A stretch of DNA of 64,000 bases, from NCBI RefSeq assembly GCF_001898575.1, contig NZ_MKUD01000031.1, positions 28,370 through 92,369 on the forward strand, given 5' to 3'. The number at the start of each line of letters is the position of its first letter. Positions within the stretch are counted from its first letter, which is position 1. Below, piece after piece: positions 18,508 to 27,257 of the stretch. This stretch comes from Spirosoma sp. 48-14 (lineage in GTDB: Bacteria > Bacteroidota > Bacteroidia > Cytophagales > Spirosomataceae). The translations under genes were made by a program, and so were the position numbers. The notes below the pieces were generated by a model. That model saw only the letters and a list, made by a program, of their open reading frames with translations, did no database searches and was not told where the DNA came from.

Positions 18508-18645
18508 TTGAACCATACAATACAAGTCATCTCCTGGAATCTTGGTCCGCAGGGAGTTCAGCCCGTAGCAACGGGTATGGATGTGGCCGTTATTGAAAAT
18601 GACCAGATTAAAGCCTTATATTTATTTTTAGACGCAGCCGACTAG
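18508..18645 (+). pseudogene. C-terminal fragment of SnoaL/NTF2-like protein
   Basis: The frame from 18508 to the TAG at 18643-18645 reads VISWNLGPQGVQPVATGMDV and continues with VAVIENDQIKALY and LFLD. This is the characteristic C-terminus of Bacteroidota SnoaL-like (nuclear transport factor 2-like) proteins. No start codon or N-terminal two-thirds can be found upstream in any frame; the palindromic repeat occupies that place. I read it as a decayed gene truncated by deletion or repeat insertion. Confidence 0.65.
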
Positions 18646-18696
18646 AGACAGCCGAAGGCTGACTGATACCTCATTCATCAACATAAACTCCCCCTT

Positions 18697-19983
18697 GTGA
18701 AATCACCCGCTTTTCTTCGTAACCCAACGGCGTTCGTTCTGTATGGCGCTACTGTCGCGTTTTGTACGTATGCCTGTATGTATGCCTTTCGTCGGGGGAT
18801 TACGGCGGTTACGTTCGAGGGAATGATGTTTGCCGGAGTGAGCTATAAAATATGGCTCGTCACGGCGCAGGTGTTTGGCTATGCCGTGTCGAAAGGCATT
18901 GGCGTAAAAGTTGTGTCGGAGATGTCACCCAGCCGTCGGGCGGTTAACATTCTCTTTTTTGTGGGGGTGGCGTTGCTGGCGTTGTTGGGCTTTGCGCTGG
19001 TGCCTGCGCCCTGGAATATCGTTTTTCTGTTTCTGAATGGCCTGCCACTCGGGCTAGTGTATGGAACTATGTTGGGTTTCCTGGAAGGACGCCGTCAGAC
19101 CGATGCGCTGGTGGCTGGGCTGACAGCTTCGTTCATCTTCGCGTCTGGTTTCGTAAAAACAGTGGCCCTGACCATTAAAAGTGCGTGGGGAGTTTCGGAG
19201 TTCTGGCTGCCGTTTGTTACGGGCAGTCTGTTTGTGCTCCCCATGCTGATTTCTATCTACGCGCTTACGTTATTGCCGCCCCCAACCGACGAAGACCGGG
19301 CCTCGCGGACCTTACGCAAACCGATGGATGCCGATGAGCGTCGCGCCTTTGTTGCCAATTTTCGCCCCGGCCTGATTCTATTGATCCTTTCCTATGTCCT
19401 CCTCTCTGCCTTCCGGGACTTTCGGGATAATTTTGGTCCCGAAATTTTAAAAGACGCGGGTGTCGAGAATCCGGGCATTTTTGCCAAAACCGAAACGCTA
19501 ATTGCCGTTGGGGTGCTGATTATTATGGCGATGCTTCAGCGCGTGACCAATAACTTTCGCGCGTTTACGCTCCTGAACGGGCTGATGCTGGTGGGTGGGG
19601 CGCTGGTGGGCCTGAGCACGTATGCGTATGCAACGGGCACATTATCGCCCGGTAACTGGTTTCTGCTGACAGGGTTGGGCTTGTATATGGCCTATGTGCC
19701 TTGCAATGGCTTGTATTTTGAGCGATTAATTGCCTCGTTCCGTTATGTCAGTACGGTTGGTTTTATTGTCACGTTGGCCGATTGGTATGGCTATCTGGGC
19801 AGTGTAGGCGTATTGCTCTACAAGAACTTTGGCCATGCCACGATCAGCTACCGTGAATTTTTTATCTACGGAGCCTACATTATGGCTGCTCTCTACATCG
19901 TGTTGGTCATTGGCTCCTACCTCTATTTTAAAGGCCGTTTTCAGGCAGAGGCCGTGCTGCGGGAAAGGGCCAGTGTTGCCTGA
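18697..19983 (+). CDS. MFS-type transporter (DUF5690-like)
   Basis: A 428-residue polytopic inner-membrane protein with about 12 hydrophobic helices. N-terminal features are YACMYAFRRGITAV and LFLNGLPLGLVYGTMLGFLEGRR. The whole resembles the DUF5690 branch of the major facilitator superfamily, related to the organophosphate antiporter group. A GTG at 18697 is the only start giving a normal first membrane helix (FLRNPTAFVLYGATVAFCTY). It lies in the same direction as the phosphonate genes, separated by the repeat region. Likely role: moving an organophosphonate or its product across the inner membrane; this is inferred from neighbours. Confidence 0.75.
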   Translation: MKSPAFLRNPTAFVLYGATVAFCTYACMYAFRRGITAVTFEGMMFAGVSYKIWLVTAQVFGYAVSKGIGVKVVSEMSPSRRAVNILFFVGVALLALLGFALVPAPWNIVFLFLNGLPLGLVYGTMLGFLEGRRQTDALVAGLTASFIFASGFVKTVALTIKSAWGVSEFWLPFVTGSLFVLPMLISIYALTLLPPPTDEDRASRTLRKPMDADERRAFVANFRPGLILLILSYVLLSAFRDFRDNFGPEILKDAGVENPGIFAKTETLIAVGVLIIMAMLQRVTNNFRAFTLLNGLMLVGGALVGLSTYAYATGTLSPGNWFLLTGLGLYMAYVPCNGLYFERLIASFRYVSTVGFIVTLADWYGYLGSVGVLLYKNFGHATISYREFFIYGAYIMAALYIVLVIGSYLYFKGRFQAEAVLRERASVA

Positions 19984-20182
19984 AAGGAACTAATCGTGTA
20001 TTCCGGTAAGCTGTAACTCCGCAAAAGCGGCCGAAATATTATTGTTTGCCCGCTATAAATCTATTTTCCCTCCATCTTTGTTATTCTTGCAGACGATTAT
20101 CTCATGAGCGACGAGCCTTGTGTATGTAGTTGCTATTGGCAGCTGTTCGCTCTTTCACTCGTTCGCTCTTTCGCCATTGAAT

Positions 20183-22267
20183 ATGAAACTTCTGAAAATT
20201 GCCGCTGGAGTCCTGAATCAAATCCCGTTAGCCTGGGAACATAACAAACAAAATATTATCAACGCCATAGAGGAAGCACAGCGGCAGAATGTAAGCCTGC
20301 TGTGCCTGACCGAGTTGTGTATTTCTGGCTATGGGTGTGAAGATGCTTTTTTTGCCCAGAATACCATCGATCAGTCCGTAGCTTCTCTGCTCGATATTGT
20401 GGAGCATACGAGTGGAATTGCCGTGGCCGTAGGCCTGCCGCTGCGTCACAATAATCGCACCTTTGATGTGGCCTGCCTGATAGCGAACAAACGGATTCTG
20501 GGCTTTACGGCCAAGCAGTTTATGGCCAATAATGGCGTTCATTACGAAACCCGATGGTTCCAGCCCTGGCCACCTTACGTTCGGGATGAGATCAAAATCG
20601 GTGATTTTATGTATCCCTTTGGCGATGTCGTTTTCGATTTGTCGGGTATTCGGATTGGCTTCGAGATTTGCGAAGATGCGTGGGTAGCTAGTCGGCCGGG
20701 GCGGCTGCTGTATGAGCGTGGTGTCGACATTATCCTGAATCCGACAGCCAGCCATTTTGCGTTTCTGAAATCGCAGGTGCGCGAACGGTTTGTAGTCGAT
20801 GCATCACGATCCTTTGGGGTGAGTTATGTGTACAGCAACATGCTGGGCAACGAAGCGGGCCGGATGATCTACGACGGCGATGCTATGGTGGCGTCGAATG
20901 GCGAATTGCTGGTGTCGGGGCCACGGTTGAGCTATGAAGATTTTCTGATTGTTTCGGCTGTAGTGGATGTGGAAATTACCCGCCTGAATCAGACGCAGAA
21001 TCGAGCCAATCTCGCTTTGGCCTATCCGAACCTACGCGTGACGACGACTTTCGACTGGCCTGACATTGCTCCTGTCATCCAGAAAGCTGAACTTGAAGCC
21101 TGGGAACGGGGAGGTTATCTGAAAGAAGAAGAATTTGCCCGTGCCGTTGCGCTTGGATTGTTCGATTACCTGCGGAAAAGTCGCTCGCATGGGTACGTAC
21201 TGTCGCTGAGTGGCGGAGCCGATTCGTCGGCCATTGCGGCTCTGGTCTTTCTGATGATTCGGATGGCCGTTCAAAATATCGGTCTGGATGGGGTGAAGAA
21301 AAAGATGGGTTATATCAAGGCCATTCAGACCTGTAAAACACCCGAAGAAATGGTCGGTAAGCTCCTGACGGTCATGTATCAGGGCACCGAAAATTCTTCC
21401 GACGATACATTCAATTCCGCCAAAACCCTGGCCGACGACATAGGGGCCACGTTCATGAATATCAACATCAATGGGCTGGTTGAAGCCTACCGGGGACTGA
21501 TCGAAGAACAACTAGGCCGTAAGCTCTCGTGGGATAGCGATGATCTGGCGTTGCAAAACATCCAGGCGCGGGTGCGGGCTCCGAGTATCTGGATGCTGGC
21601 GAACCTGAACAATGCGCTGTTACTCAGTACGTCGAACCGTTCGGAAGCGGCTGTGGGATACGCTACGATGGATGGCGACACGGCCGGTAGTATTTCGCCC
21701 ATTACGGGCATCGACAAGCATTTTCTGCGGGGCTGGCTGCGTTGGCTCGAAACGGTGGGCCTGAACGTAAAAAACGAATGGACACCCGCCGACCGAACAG
21801 GCACCGTCAGCGACCCGTCAGCGTCCGATCAGTTGATCAAGGTCAAAGGGTTGAGTGTGGTTAATAACCTGCAACCTACGGCCGAACTGCGCCCGCTGGA
21901 CAAGAAGCAAACTGACGAAGACGATCTCATGCCCTATGATGTGCTGAACTCGATTGAAGAATGTGCCATTCGGGATAAGCAGCCACCCGTAGAGGTCTTG
22001 AAAATGATTGAAGTGCGCTATGCAGGCAGTTACGACCGGGATCGGTTGTTGCTTTGGGTTGAGCGGTTTTTCAAACTCTGGAGCCGCAACCAATGGAAAC
22101 GTGAGCGGTACGCGCCTTCCTTCCATCTTGACGACCATAACCTCGACCCTCGTTCGTGGTGTCGCTTCCCCATTCTATCGGGAGGTTTCGAAAAAGAACT
22201 GGCCGACATGCGCGACTGGGCCGCCGACCAGAAACCCAACACCCGAAAAGGGAAGATTGGGTTTTAG
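20183..22267 (+). CDS. nadE: Glutamine-dependent NAD+ synthetase
   Basis: It amidates nicotinate adenine dinucleotide to NAD+ using ammonia from glutamine. Of its 694 residues, the N-terminal nitrilase-type glutaminase (about 1-280) has the Glu-Lys-Cys triad: Glu44 in LTELC, Lys111 and Cys163 in FEICEDAW. The C-terminal synthetase has the ATP-pyrophosphatase loop SLSGGADSS near residue 343 and LLSTSNRSEAAVGYATMDGD. An in-frame upstream start at 20120 gives an unlikely leader, so I use the ATG at 20183, which opens with MKLLKIAAGVLNQIPLAWE. It closes the NAD salvage pathway begun by pncB. A 12-base direct repeat (GTTCGCTCTTTC) lies just upstream. Confidence 0.95.
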   Translation: MKLLKIAAGVLNQIPLAWEHNKQNIINAIEEAQRQNVSLLCLTELCISGYGCEDAFFAQNTIDQSVASLLDIVEHTSGIAVAVGLPLRHNNRTFDVACLIANKRILGFTAKQFMANNGVHYETRWFQPWPPYVRDEIKIGDFMYPFGDVVFDLSGIRIGFEICEDAWVASRPGRLLYERGVDIILNPTASHFAFLKSQVRERFVVDASRSFGVSYVYSNMLGNEAGRMIYDGDAMVASNGELLVSGPRLSYEDFLIVSAVVDVEITRLNQTQNRANLALAYPNLRVTTTFDWPDIAPVIQKAELEAWERGGYLKEEEFARAVALGLFDYLRKSRSHGYVLSLSGGADSSAIAALVFLMIRMAVQNIGLDGVKKKMGYIKAIQTCKTPEEMVGKLLTVMYQGTENSSDDTFNSAKTLADDIGATFMNININGLVEAYRGLIEEQLGRKLSWDSDDLALQNIQARVRAPSIWMLANLNNALLLSTSNRSEAAVGYATMDGDTAGSISPITGIDKHFLRGWLRWLETVGLNVKNEWTPADRTGTVSDPSASDQLIKVKGLSVVNNLQPTAELRPLDKKQTDEDDLMPYDVLNSIEECAIRDKQPPVEVLKMIEVRYAGSYDRDRLLLWVERFFKLWSRNQWKRERYAPSFHLDDHNLDPRSWCRFPILSGGFEKELADMRDWAADQKPNTRKGKIGF

Positions 22268-22288
22268 AAACGCCTGTCGTTAAATTTG
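22257..22288 (+). promoter_or_regulatory. Promoter of the Septu-like operon
   Basis: TTG at 22257-22259, inside the last codons of nadE, is followed after 21 bases by TAAATTTG (22281-22288), an exact TAnnTTTG element. The ATG at 22305 lies 16 bases beyond. The defence genes therefore have their own promoter and do not depend on nadE. Confidence 0.65.
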
Positions 22289-22304
22289 TAAAAAGCCGTT
22301 GGGT

Positions 22305-23579
22305 ATGATTACACCAGAAGAATTTCCCTACATCAAATCCTTGTACGTAAACGACTGTTACGCGTACAAGGATTTCAATATTGACTTACACGGCTATAAG
22401 CCATTCAGCCATTTGATTCTAACCGGCAAAAATGGCTCAGGGAAGAGTACGATTTTGGAGCATTTACATAACTACATTTCTGGATGGCAAACCATAGATG
22501 GTAGATGGTTTCAGGCTAATACTAACTCTCTTTTATTGTATATTGATACTTTACAACACGAAAGAGATGATAAGCTAAAAACCTATAAGCTTTATGATGA
22601 AACAGATAATGATTATCGCCAAAGATTGATAAATGAGCTTAATAAGTACGAGCGAGTAGTACCATCAATAAATGCAGTAGTAGAGGGTTTTTGGGAACAG
22701 AATAAATCACTAATTGTCTACTCTTATTTTAAGGCAAAACGAGAGAGTAGAGTAAAGGTAGTTAATACTGTTACAAAAGATAATGACTTTACTAATAAGC
22801 TGATTGATAGTAACTCAACAGATTATTTTATTGAGCAGTTTAAACAATATTTGGTTAATAAAAAAGTTGAACAAGCATTCTATCAGATCGAAAAACAAAA
22901 GGATGAGTCAGATTACATAGATAACTTTTTCTCTATATTGACTAAGCGTTTCCGTCAAATTTTTGAAGATGAAAGCCTTCAGCTTGTTTTTCAGCGAGAA
23001 AATTTCGAGTTCTTTATTCAACTTTCCGATGGCCGTCAACTTACATTTGATGTTTTGTCCGAAGGGTTCTCTGCTTTACTCAGTATCCTAATGGACTTGT
23101 TTATACGTGTTGATCTAATCCGTAAACAAGTTGGAGGTTTTGCCTATAATCCCTGTGGAATAGTTCTAATTGATGAGCCGGAAACGCATTTGCATCTTCA
23201 ATCACAAGAACAGGTTCTTCCGTTATTAACAAGTCTATTTCCTAATATTCAATTCATTGCGGCTACACATTCTCCGGCCGTAATTGCCAGCATAAAAAAC
23301 GCGACCATTTTTGATTTGACAACCAAAGAAACGCGTATCAGTGAAGAAGCGGTTGGACGTAGTTATTCCGACTTGATGCGATCACATTTCGGTATGAACA
23401 ATGAATATTCTGGAATTGCCGATGAGCTATTTAAAAAGGTTGATGAAATTCTGAAAGAAAATAAGAATAAACCGGAAGAGTTAAAATCTAAACTCCAACA
23501 GTTTTTTGTAGAAAATGAAGCTTATTTTTCGCCCAGCTTTCGGGTTGAGTTAGAGTCGATGATTTTAGAAAACGCTTAA
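22305..23579 (+). CDS. ptuA: PtuA-like AAA ATPase (Septu-type defence)
   Basis: A 424-residue ABC/SMC-like AAA ATPase. Walker A is GKNGSGKS (residues 41-48). An LSEGF signature lies near residue 255. Walker B is LIDEPETHLH (Asp290, Glu291), and the H-switch is ATHSP with His322. No Toprim nuclease domain follows, unlike OLD proteins. The HNH-nuclease gene starts 12 bases downstream, the PtuA/PtuB arrangement of Septu anti-phage systems. No reverse transcriptase gene is near, which argues against a retron. Codon use is clearly AT-richer (TTA, AAT, ATA common) than in nadE or the helicase gene, suggesting horizontal transfer. An in-frame TTG six bases upstream is less likely than this ATG. Confidence 0.78.
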   Translation: MITPEEFPYIKSLYVNDCYAYKDFNIDLHGYKPFSHLILTGKNGSGKSTILEHLHNYISGWQTIDGRWFQANTNSLLLYIDTLQHERDDKLKTYKLYDETDNDYRQRLINELNKYERVVPSINAVVEGFWEQNKSLIVYSYFKAKRESRVKVVNTVTKDNDFTNKLIDSNSTDYFIEQFKQYLVNKKVEQAFYQIEKQKDESDYIDNFFSILTKRFRQIFEDESLQLVFQRENFEFFIQLSDGRQLTFDVLSEGFSALLSILMDLFIRVDLIRKQVGGFAYNPCGIVLIDEPETHLHLQSQEQVLPLLTSLFPNIQFIAATHSPAVIASIKNATIFDLTTKETRISEEAVGRSYSDLMRSHFGMNNEYSGIADELFKKVDEILKENKNKPEELKSKLQQFFVENEAYFSPSFRVELESMILENA

Positions 23580-23591
23580 TCCAGTTGCTTC

Positions 23592-24344
23592 ATGATTAAT
23601 ATAGTGCGAAGCCCACAAGCTCCGAAGTCGCTGGATAATGCCGGAATTAGGAAGTACTTAGACGAACTTGAGGCTTATAAAAACGATCAACAGTTGCCAC
23701 CAGAACAGCAAACGCTGAAAAAGCCCAAATGCCATGAGTCGTATCGTAACACTGATTTATTTGAAGCTTTTGATGACTGTTTTTTCAAAAAATGCTATCT
23801 GACTGAAGAAGCCTTTTTTACGTCATGGGCTATGGATGTTGAGCACTTTGTTCCTCAAAATGAGAAACCTGAGTTAAAATACATTTGGTCGAATTTGTAC
23901 CCGGCATCTCATGATGCCAATATGATGAAGCCGCGAAATACCCCCGATGGGGGCTATTTGAACCCCTGTGAACCAATTGATGATGTTGAAAATGATCTGC
24001 TCTACTTTTTCGATTATGAGAATGATGCAGTCCATTTCGAAGCTGTAGACCCTTCTAATAAGAAAGCCACCAATACTGCCAAGCTTTTACAAAAACTTCA
24101 TAATGGAGATAGTGAGGAAACTCACCGTAAAACAGCTGAGTTAAGAAATGCTATTCATAAACGGTTTATAAGAATACTGGAACTAATCATTGAGTGGCGA
24201 CAAGCTCGTGAAGTCTCCGAAAGACACGCTGAGTTTGAGGCAGCTCGTAAACTCAAAGCTTTGCTTTCCCGTAAGGCTTCATTTACTATGTTAATGCGTT
24301 CCATAAAAGCAGTCAGGGACTTGCCCTCTGAATTCTTCGATTGA
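23592..24344 (+). CDS. ptuB: PtuB-like HNH endonuclease (TIGR02646 type)
   Basis: A 250-residue protein fitting the HNH nuclease of Septu and retron systems. The N-terminal half has KKCYLTEEAF, typical of this family. The HNH core reads WAMDVEHFVPQN (His85), IWSNLYPASHDANMMK (Asn101 and Asn110). The zinc cysteines found in many HNH proteins are not all present. C-terminal helices are charged. It probably cleaves nucleic acid when released or activated by the upstream ATPase, giving abortive defence. It shares AT-rich codon use with ptuA and ends 79 bases before the helicase start, where GC-richer coding resumes. Confidence 0.78.
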   Translation: MINIVRSPQAPKSLDNAGIRKYLDELEAYKNDQQLPPEQQTLKKPKCHESYRNTDLFEAFDDCFFKKCYLTEEAFFTSWAMDVEHFVPQNEKPELKYIWSNLYPASHDANMMKPRNTPDGGYLNPCEPIDDVENDLLYFFDYENDAVHFEAVDPSNKKATNTAKLLQKLHNGDSEETHRKTAELRNAIHKRFIRILELIIEWRQAREVSERHAEFEAARKLKALLSRKASFTMLMRSIKAVRDLPSEFFD

Positions 24345-24387
24345 ACGACTTTAAATCGTGTTTCGTCAGGCATTTCTGCGAAAGGCG

Positions 24388-24395
24388 TATCTTTG
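24388..24395 (+). promoter_or_regulatory. -7 element upstream of the SNF2 operon
   Basis: TATCTTTG is an exact TAnnTTTG element 28 bases before the ATG at 24424. It lies downstream of an in-frame GTG at 24358, which supports the ATG as the real start. No clear -33 TTG is seen at the usual spacing. Confidence 0.5.
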
Positions 24396-24423
24396 TGCCG
24401 TTTCAATCGGCATATTTTGTTAC

Positions 24424-27252
24424 ATGGCTTCATCCCTTTTCGATCAGTTTCGACGGTTTCCGGCTACTACACAGGCCGCACCATCTGCCAAAGTCGAAGC
24501 TCTGAAAGTGCAACTCTGTTTCGATACCGATGGAAGCTATGTCCAACTGATTAACGAGAAAGAGGTTGTTGTTGAGCCTGATTATCAGGGTTATAGTGGT
24601 GCCCTGCGAAATCTGGTACGGGCCATGCAGCAACTTCGCGAACGCAATGGCTTCGTGATCGACTGGGAGAACCCATCGGCCCAGCTCTACCTTCATCAGT
24701 ACGACTACCTGATTGATTACATCAGAAATTGCCCCGTCGTCATTGATGAGCGGCAGCATCCGATTCGGTTTACCGACGAAACGGGCGAGTTACGACTTCA
24801 GATTATAGCAATTGCCAATCCAACAACCGACACCGACGAGTCGGCCCCAACAAGTCTGGAAGCGAGTGTCCGGCTATTGGTGGCGGGTCGGTACGAAGAA
24901 GACTTTCTGCTGCTCAACGAACGGTATGTGCTATCGGCAGGGCGGGTGGTGGAAATTAATGAAGTAGGCCCGGCATTTAATCGGGTTCCGCTGTTTGATA
25001 CATCACTCACAACGGGCGATTTGACCAAATATCTGTCGTTGGCGTTGTCGAATCTGGATAATGTTCAGGTTGAGTACGACGATTATCGGTTAATCACCAC
25101 CGGAACCGAGCCAATTATGGCCCAGCCCTGTCTGGTGTTTGAGAAAATCGACGCCGATCAGTCGCTCTATGTACGGGTGACCCAGCAGCTACCGAACACC
25201 GATGCCGGTTTTCTGGATGAGTTCGATCTGTATCGCTATGCCGATGTTAACCCGCTCGAACGTACCATTTCCGTTCGGATTGTAGAGCGCCAGCCACTGG
25301 CCCGGTTAATTGACGAGGTAAGCCAGTTGATTGAGAAACACACGGTTAAAGAGAAAGGACGGCGAAAATCGCAGGGGCAGTATATCGTAGAAGGTAACCT
25401 GTTTGTGTTGCCACAGGAAATAGCCGGTGCGTTTATTTATCAGGAACTGCCCCGGTTGCTCGAAACCTTCCAACTGTTTGGAGCCGAAAAGCTGAAGCAG
25501 TATCGCATTAGTACCCATCCACCCCGATTGAACCTCAGCCTGAGTCATGGAATCGACTTTCTGGAAGGTGAAGCCACGGTAAGTTTCGGCGAACAAAAGC
25601 TTGGTTTACTCGATGTGATTCGGCAGTATAACCAGCAACGCTATATTCAGTTGTCGGACGGGAGCCATGCGCTGGTCAATGAAACCTATATCCGCAAACT
25701 CGAACGGCTGTTTCAGAAGAGTAAAAAAGATACCGTCAAACTGTCGTTTTTCGATTTACCACTGGCCGAAGATCTGCTGGACGAGGCCGTTGCCGGAGCA
25801 GCTTTTCAGAAATCACGGGCTTTCTTTACCGGCTTCAACGAACTGGCCAGCCAGAAACCGCGACTGCCATCGGTCGATGCGACACTCCGACCGTATCAGA
25901 AACGAGGTGTGCAATGGCTCGAACATCTGCATGAATATAGCCTCAACGGTTGCCTGGCCGACGACATGGGTTTGGGTAAAACTCTGCAAACGATTACATT
26001 ACTGTCGCGCTTTTATCCGGGCGAAACCTTGCCTACGCTGATCGTGATGCCCAAAAGTTTGCTGTTCAACTGGCAGAAGGAAGTGGAGCGGTTTAACCCC
26101 CGGCTGACGACTTATACCTACTACGCCGACAATCGGGATCTGGATGCGGCCTGCCAGTGCTCACTCATTTTTACGACCTATGCTTTGCTCCGAAACGACA
26201 TCGAGAAATTTCGGGAACGGCCATACTTCTACGTGATTCTGGACGAGTCGCAGAATATCAAAAATAGCCAGTCGCAGGCTAGCCGGGCGGTTGTGTTGCT
26301 CAATGCCCAGCATCGGTTGGCCTTGAGTGGCACGCCCATCGAAAACAACCTGTCGGAACTCTATTCGCTATTCAGGTTTCTGAATCCGGCTATGTTTGGG
26401 TCGATTGAGCAATTTGGTCATAACTACCTGACTCCCATTCAGAAACATAATGATCCCGATGCCATTGCTGAGCTTCGGAAGAAAATTTATCCGTTTGTAC
26501 TACGTCGGTTGAAGAAAAATGTGCTGACCGAACTGCCCGACAAAATTGAGCAGGTATTCTACGTAGATATGTCGGACGAACAACGGCGTTTTTATGAGCA
26601 GCGACGCTTGTTCTATAAAGAAGCCATTGAACGTCAGATTGCCGACAAGGGTGTGGAGCAAAGCCAGTTTTTTATTTTTCAGGCCTTTAATGAGCTTCGT
26701 CAGATTGCCAGCATTCCCGAAGCAAAATCGGGCGGGGCTATTGAGTCGCCCAAAGTCGAAACATTGGTGGAGCAACTCATCGACGCAGCCGCCAATGGCC
26801 ACAAAATGCTGGTGTTCGTCAACTACCTGGCCGCTCTCGAACAAATTGGCGATCAATTGGATGCACAAGGTATCGACTACGTAAGCATGAGCGGCTCCAC
26901 CCGCGACCGCCAACGGCTGGTTGAGCGGTTCCAGACCGACCCCGCCTGTAAAGTTTTTTTGATGACGCTGAAAACGGGCGGTACCGGACTGAACCTGACG
27001 GCTGCCGATATGGTCTTTATTTTTGACCCCTGGTGGAACAAAGCTGCCGAAAATCAGGCCATCGACCGAAGCCACCGAATTGGGCAAAGCCGAAAGGTAA
27101 TGGCGTATAAGATGATAACCCAGGGCACCATCGAAGAGAAAATTCTGCAATTGCAGGAAAAGAAAGCCGAACTCTTCAATGCCGTAATCAGCGCCGATGC
27201 GTCGGCCCTGAAGTCGTTTAGTGAGTCGGACATTGCTTTCCTGTTAGGGTAA
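24424..27252 (+). CDS. SNF2-family helicase/translocase
   Basis: A 942-residue SWI2/SNF2-type ATPase. An N-terminal region of about 440 residues has no motif I recognise. The RecA-like lobes then follow: motif I DDMGLGKT (Lys519), motif II DESQ (Asp607, replacing DEAH as in many bacterial SNF2 proteins), LSGTPIENNLSELYSLFRFL (motif III), LKTGGTGLNLTAAD (motif V) and QAIDRSHRIGQ near residue 880 (motif VI). Such proteins translocate on double-stranded DNA to remodel bound proteins. No SWIM finger is visible. It sits between a Septu-like module and a helicase-associated partner gene five bases downstream. A defence role is possible but not shown. Confidence 0.9.
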   Translation: MASSLFDQFRRFPATTQAAPSAKVEALKVQLCFDTDGSYVQLINEKEVVVEPDYQGYSGALRNLVRAMQQLRERNGFVIDWENPSAQLYLHQYDYLIDYIRNCPVVIDERQHPIRFTDETGELRLQIIAIANPTTDTDESAPTSLEASVRLLVAGRYEEDFLLLNERYVLSAGRVVEINEVGPAFNRVPLFDTSLTTGDLTKYLSLALSNLDNVQVEYDDYRLITTGTEPIMAQPCLVFEKIDADQSLYVRVTQQLPNTDAGFLDEFDLYRYADVNPLERTISVRIVERQPLARLIDEVSQLIEKHTVKEKGRRKSQGQYIVEGNLFVLPQEIAGAFIYQELPRLLETFQLFGAEKLKQYRISTHPPRLNLSLSHGIDFLEGEATVSFGEQKLGLLDVIRQYNQQRYIQLSDGSHALVNETYIRKLERLFQKSKKDTVKLSFFDLPLAEDLLDEAVAGAAFQKSRAFFTGFNELASQKPRLPSVDATLRPYQKRGVQWLEHLHEYSLNGCLADDMGLGKTLQTITLLSRFYPGETLPTLIVMPKSLLFNWQKEVERFNPRLTTYTYYADNRDLDAACQCSLIFTTYALLRNDIEKFRERPYFYVILDESQNIKNSQSQASRAVVLLNAQHRLALSGTPIENNLSELYSLFRFLNPAMFGSIEQFGHNYLTPIQKHNDPDAIAELRKKIYPFVLRRLKKNVLTELPDKIEQVFYVDMSDEQRRFYEQRRLFYKEAIERQIADKGVEQSQFFIFQAFNELRQIASIPEAKSGGAIESPKVETLVEQLIDAAANGHKMLVFVNYLAALEQIGDQLDAQGIDYVSMSGSTRDRQRLVERFQTDPACKVFLMTLKTGGTGLNLTAADMVFIFDPWWNKAAENQAIDRSHRIGQSRKVMAYKMITQGTIEEKILQLQEKKAELFNAVISADASALKSFSESDIAFLLG

Positions 27253-27257
27253 ACTGT

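Larger units (their letters stand above)
18237..18696. other. Intergenic region with repeat and gene fragment
   Basis: These 460 bases have no intact gene. A weak stem (18250-18256 with 18272-18278) follows the phosphoesterase gene and may end transcription. The remainder holds a long inverted repeat (18338-18420) and a decayed SnoaL-like fragment (18508-18645), both listed separately. Confidence 0.6.

Noticed and set aside
18363..18596. 77-residue forward frame
   Set aside because: It begins inside the palindromic repeat and runs out of frame through the SnoaL-like remnant; its composition is not protein-like.
22261..24344. Retron with PtuAB effectors
   Set aside because: Only 37 bases separate nadE from the ATPase start and no reverse transcriptase or msr/msd-like region is present nearby.
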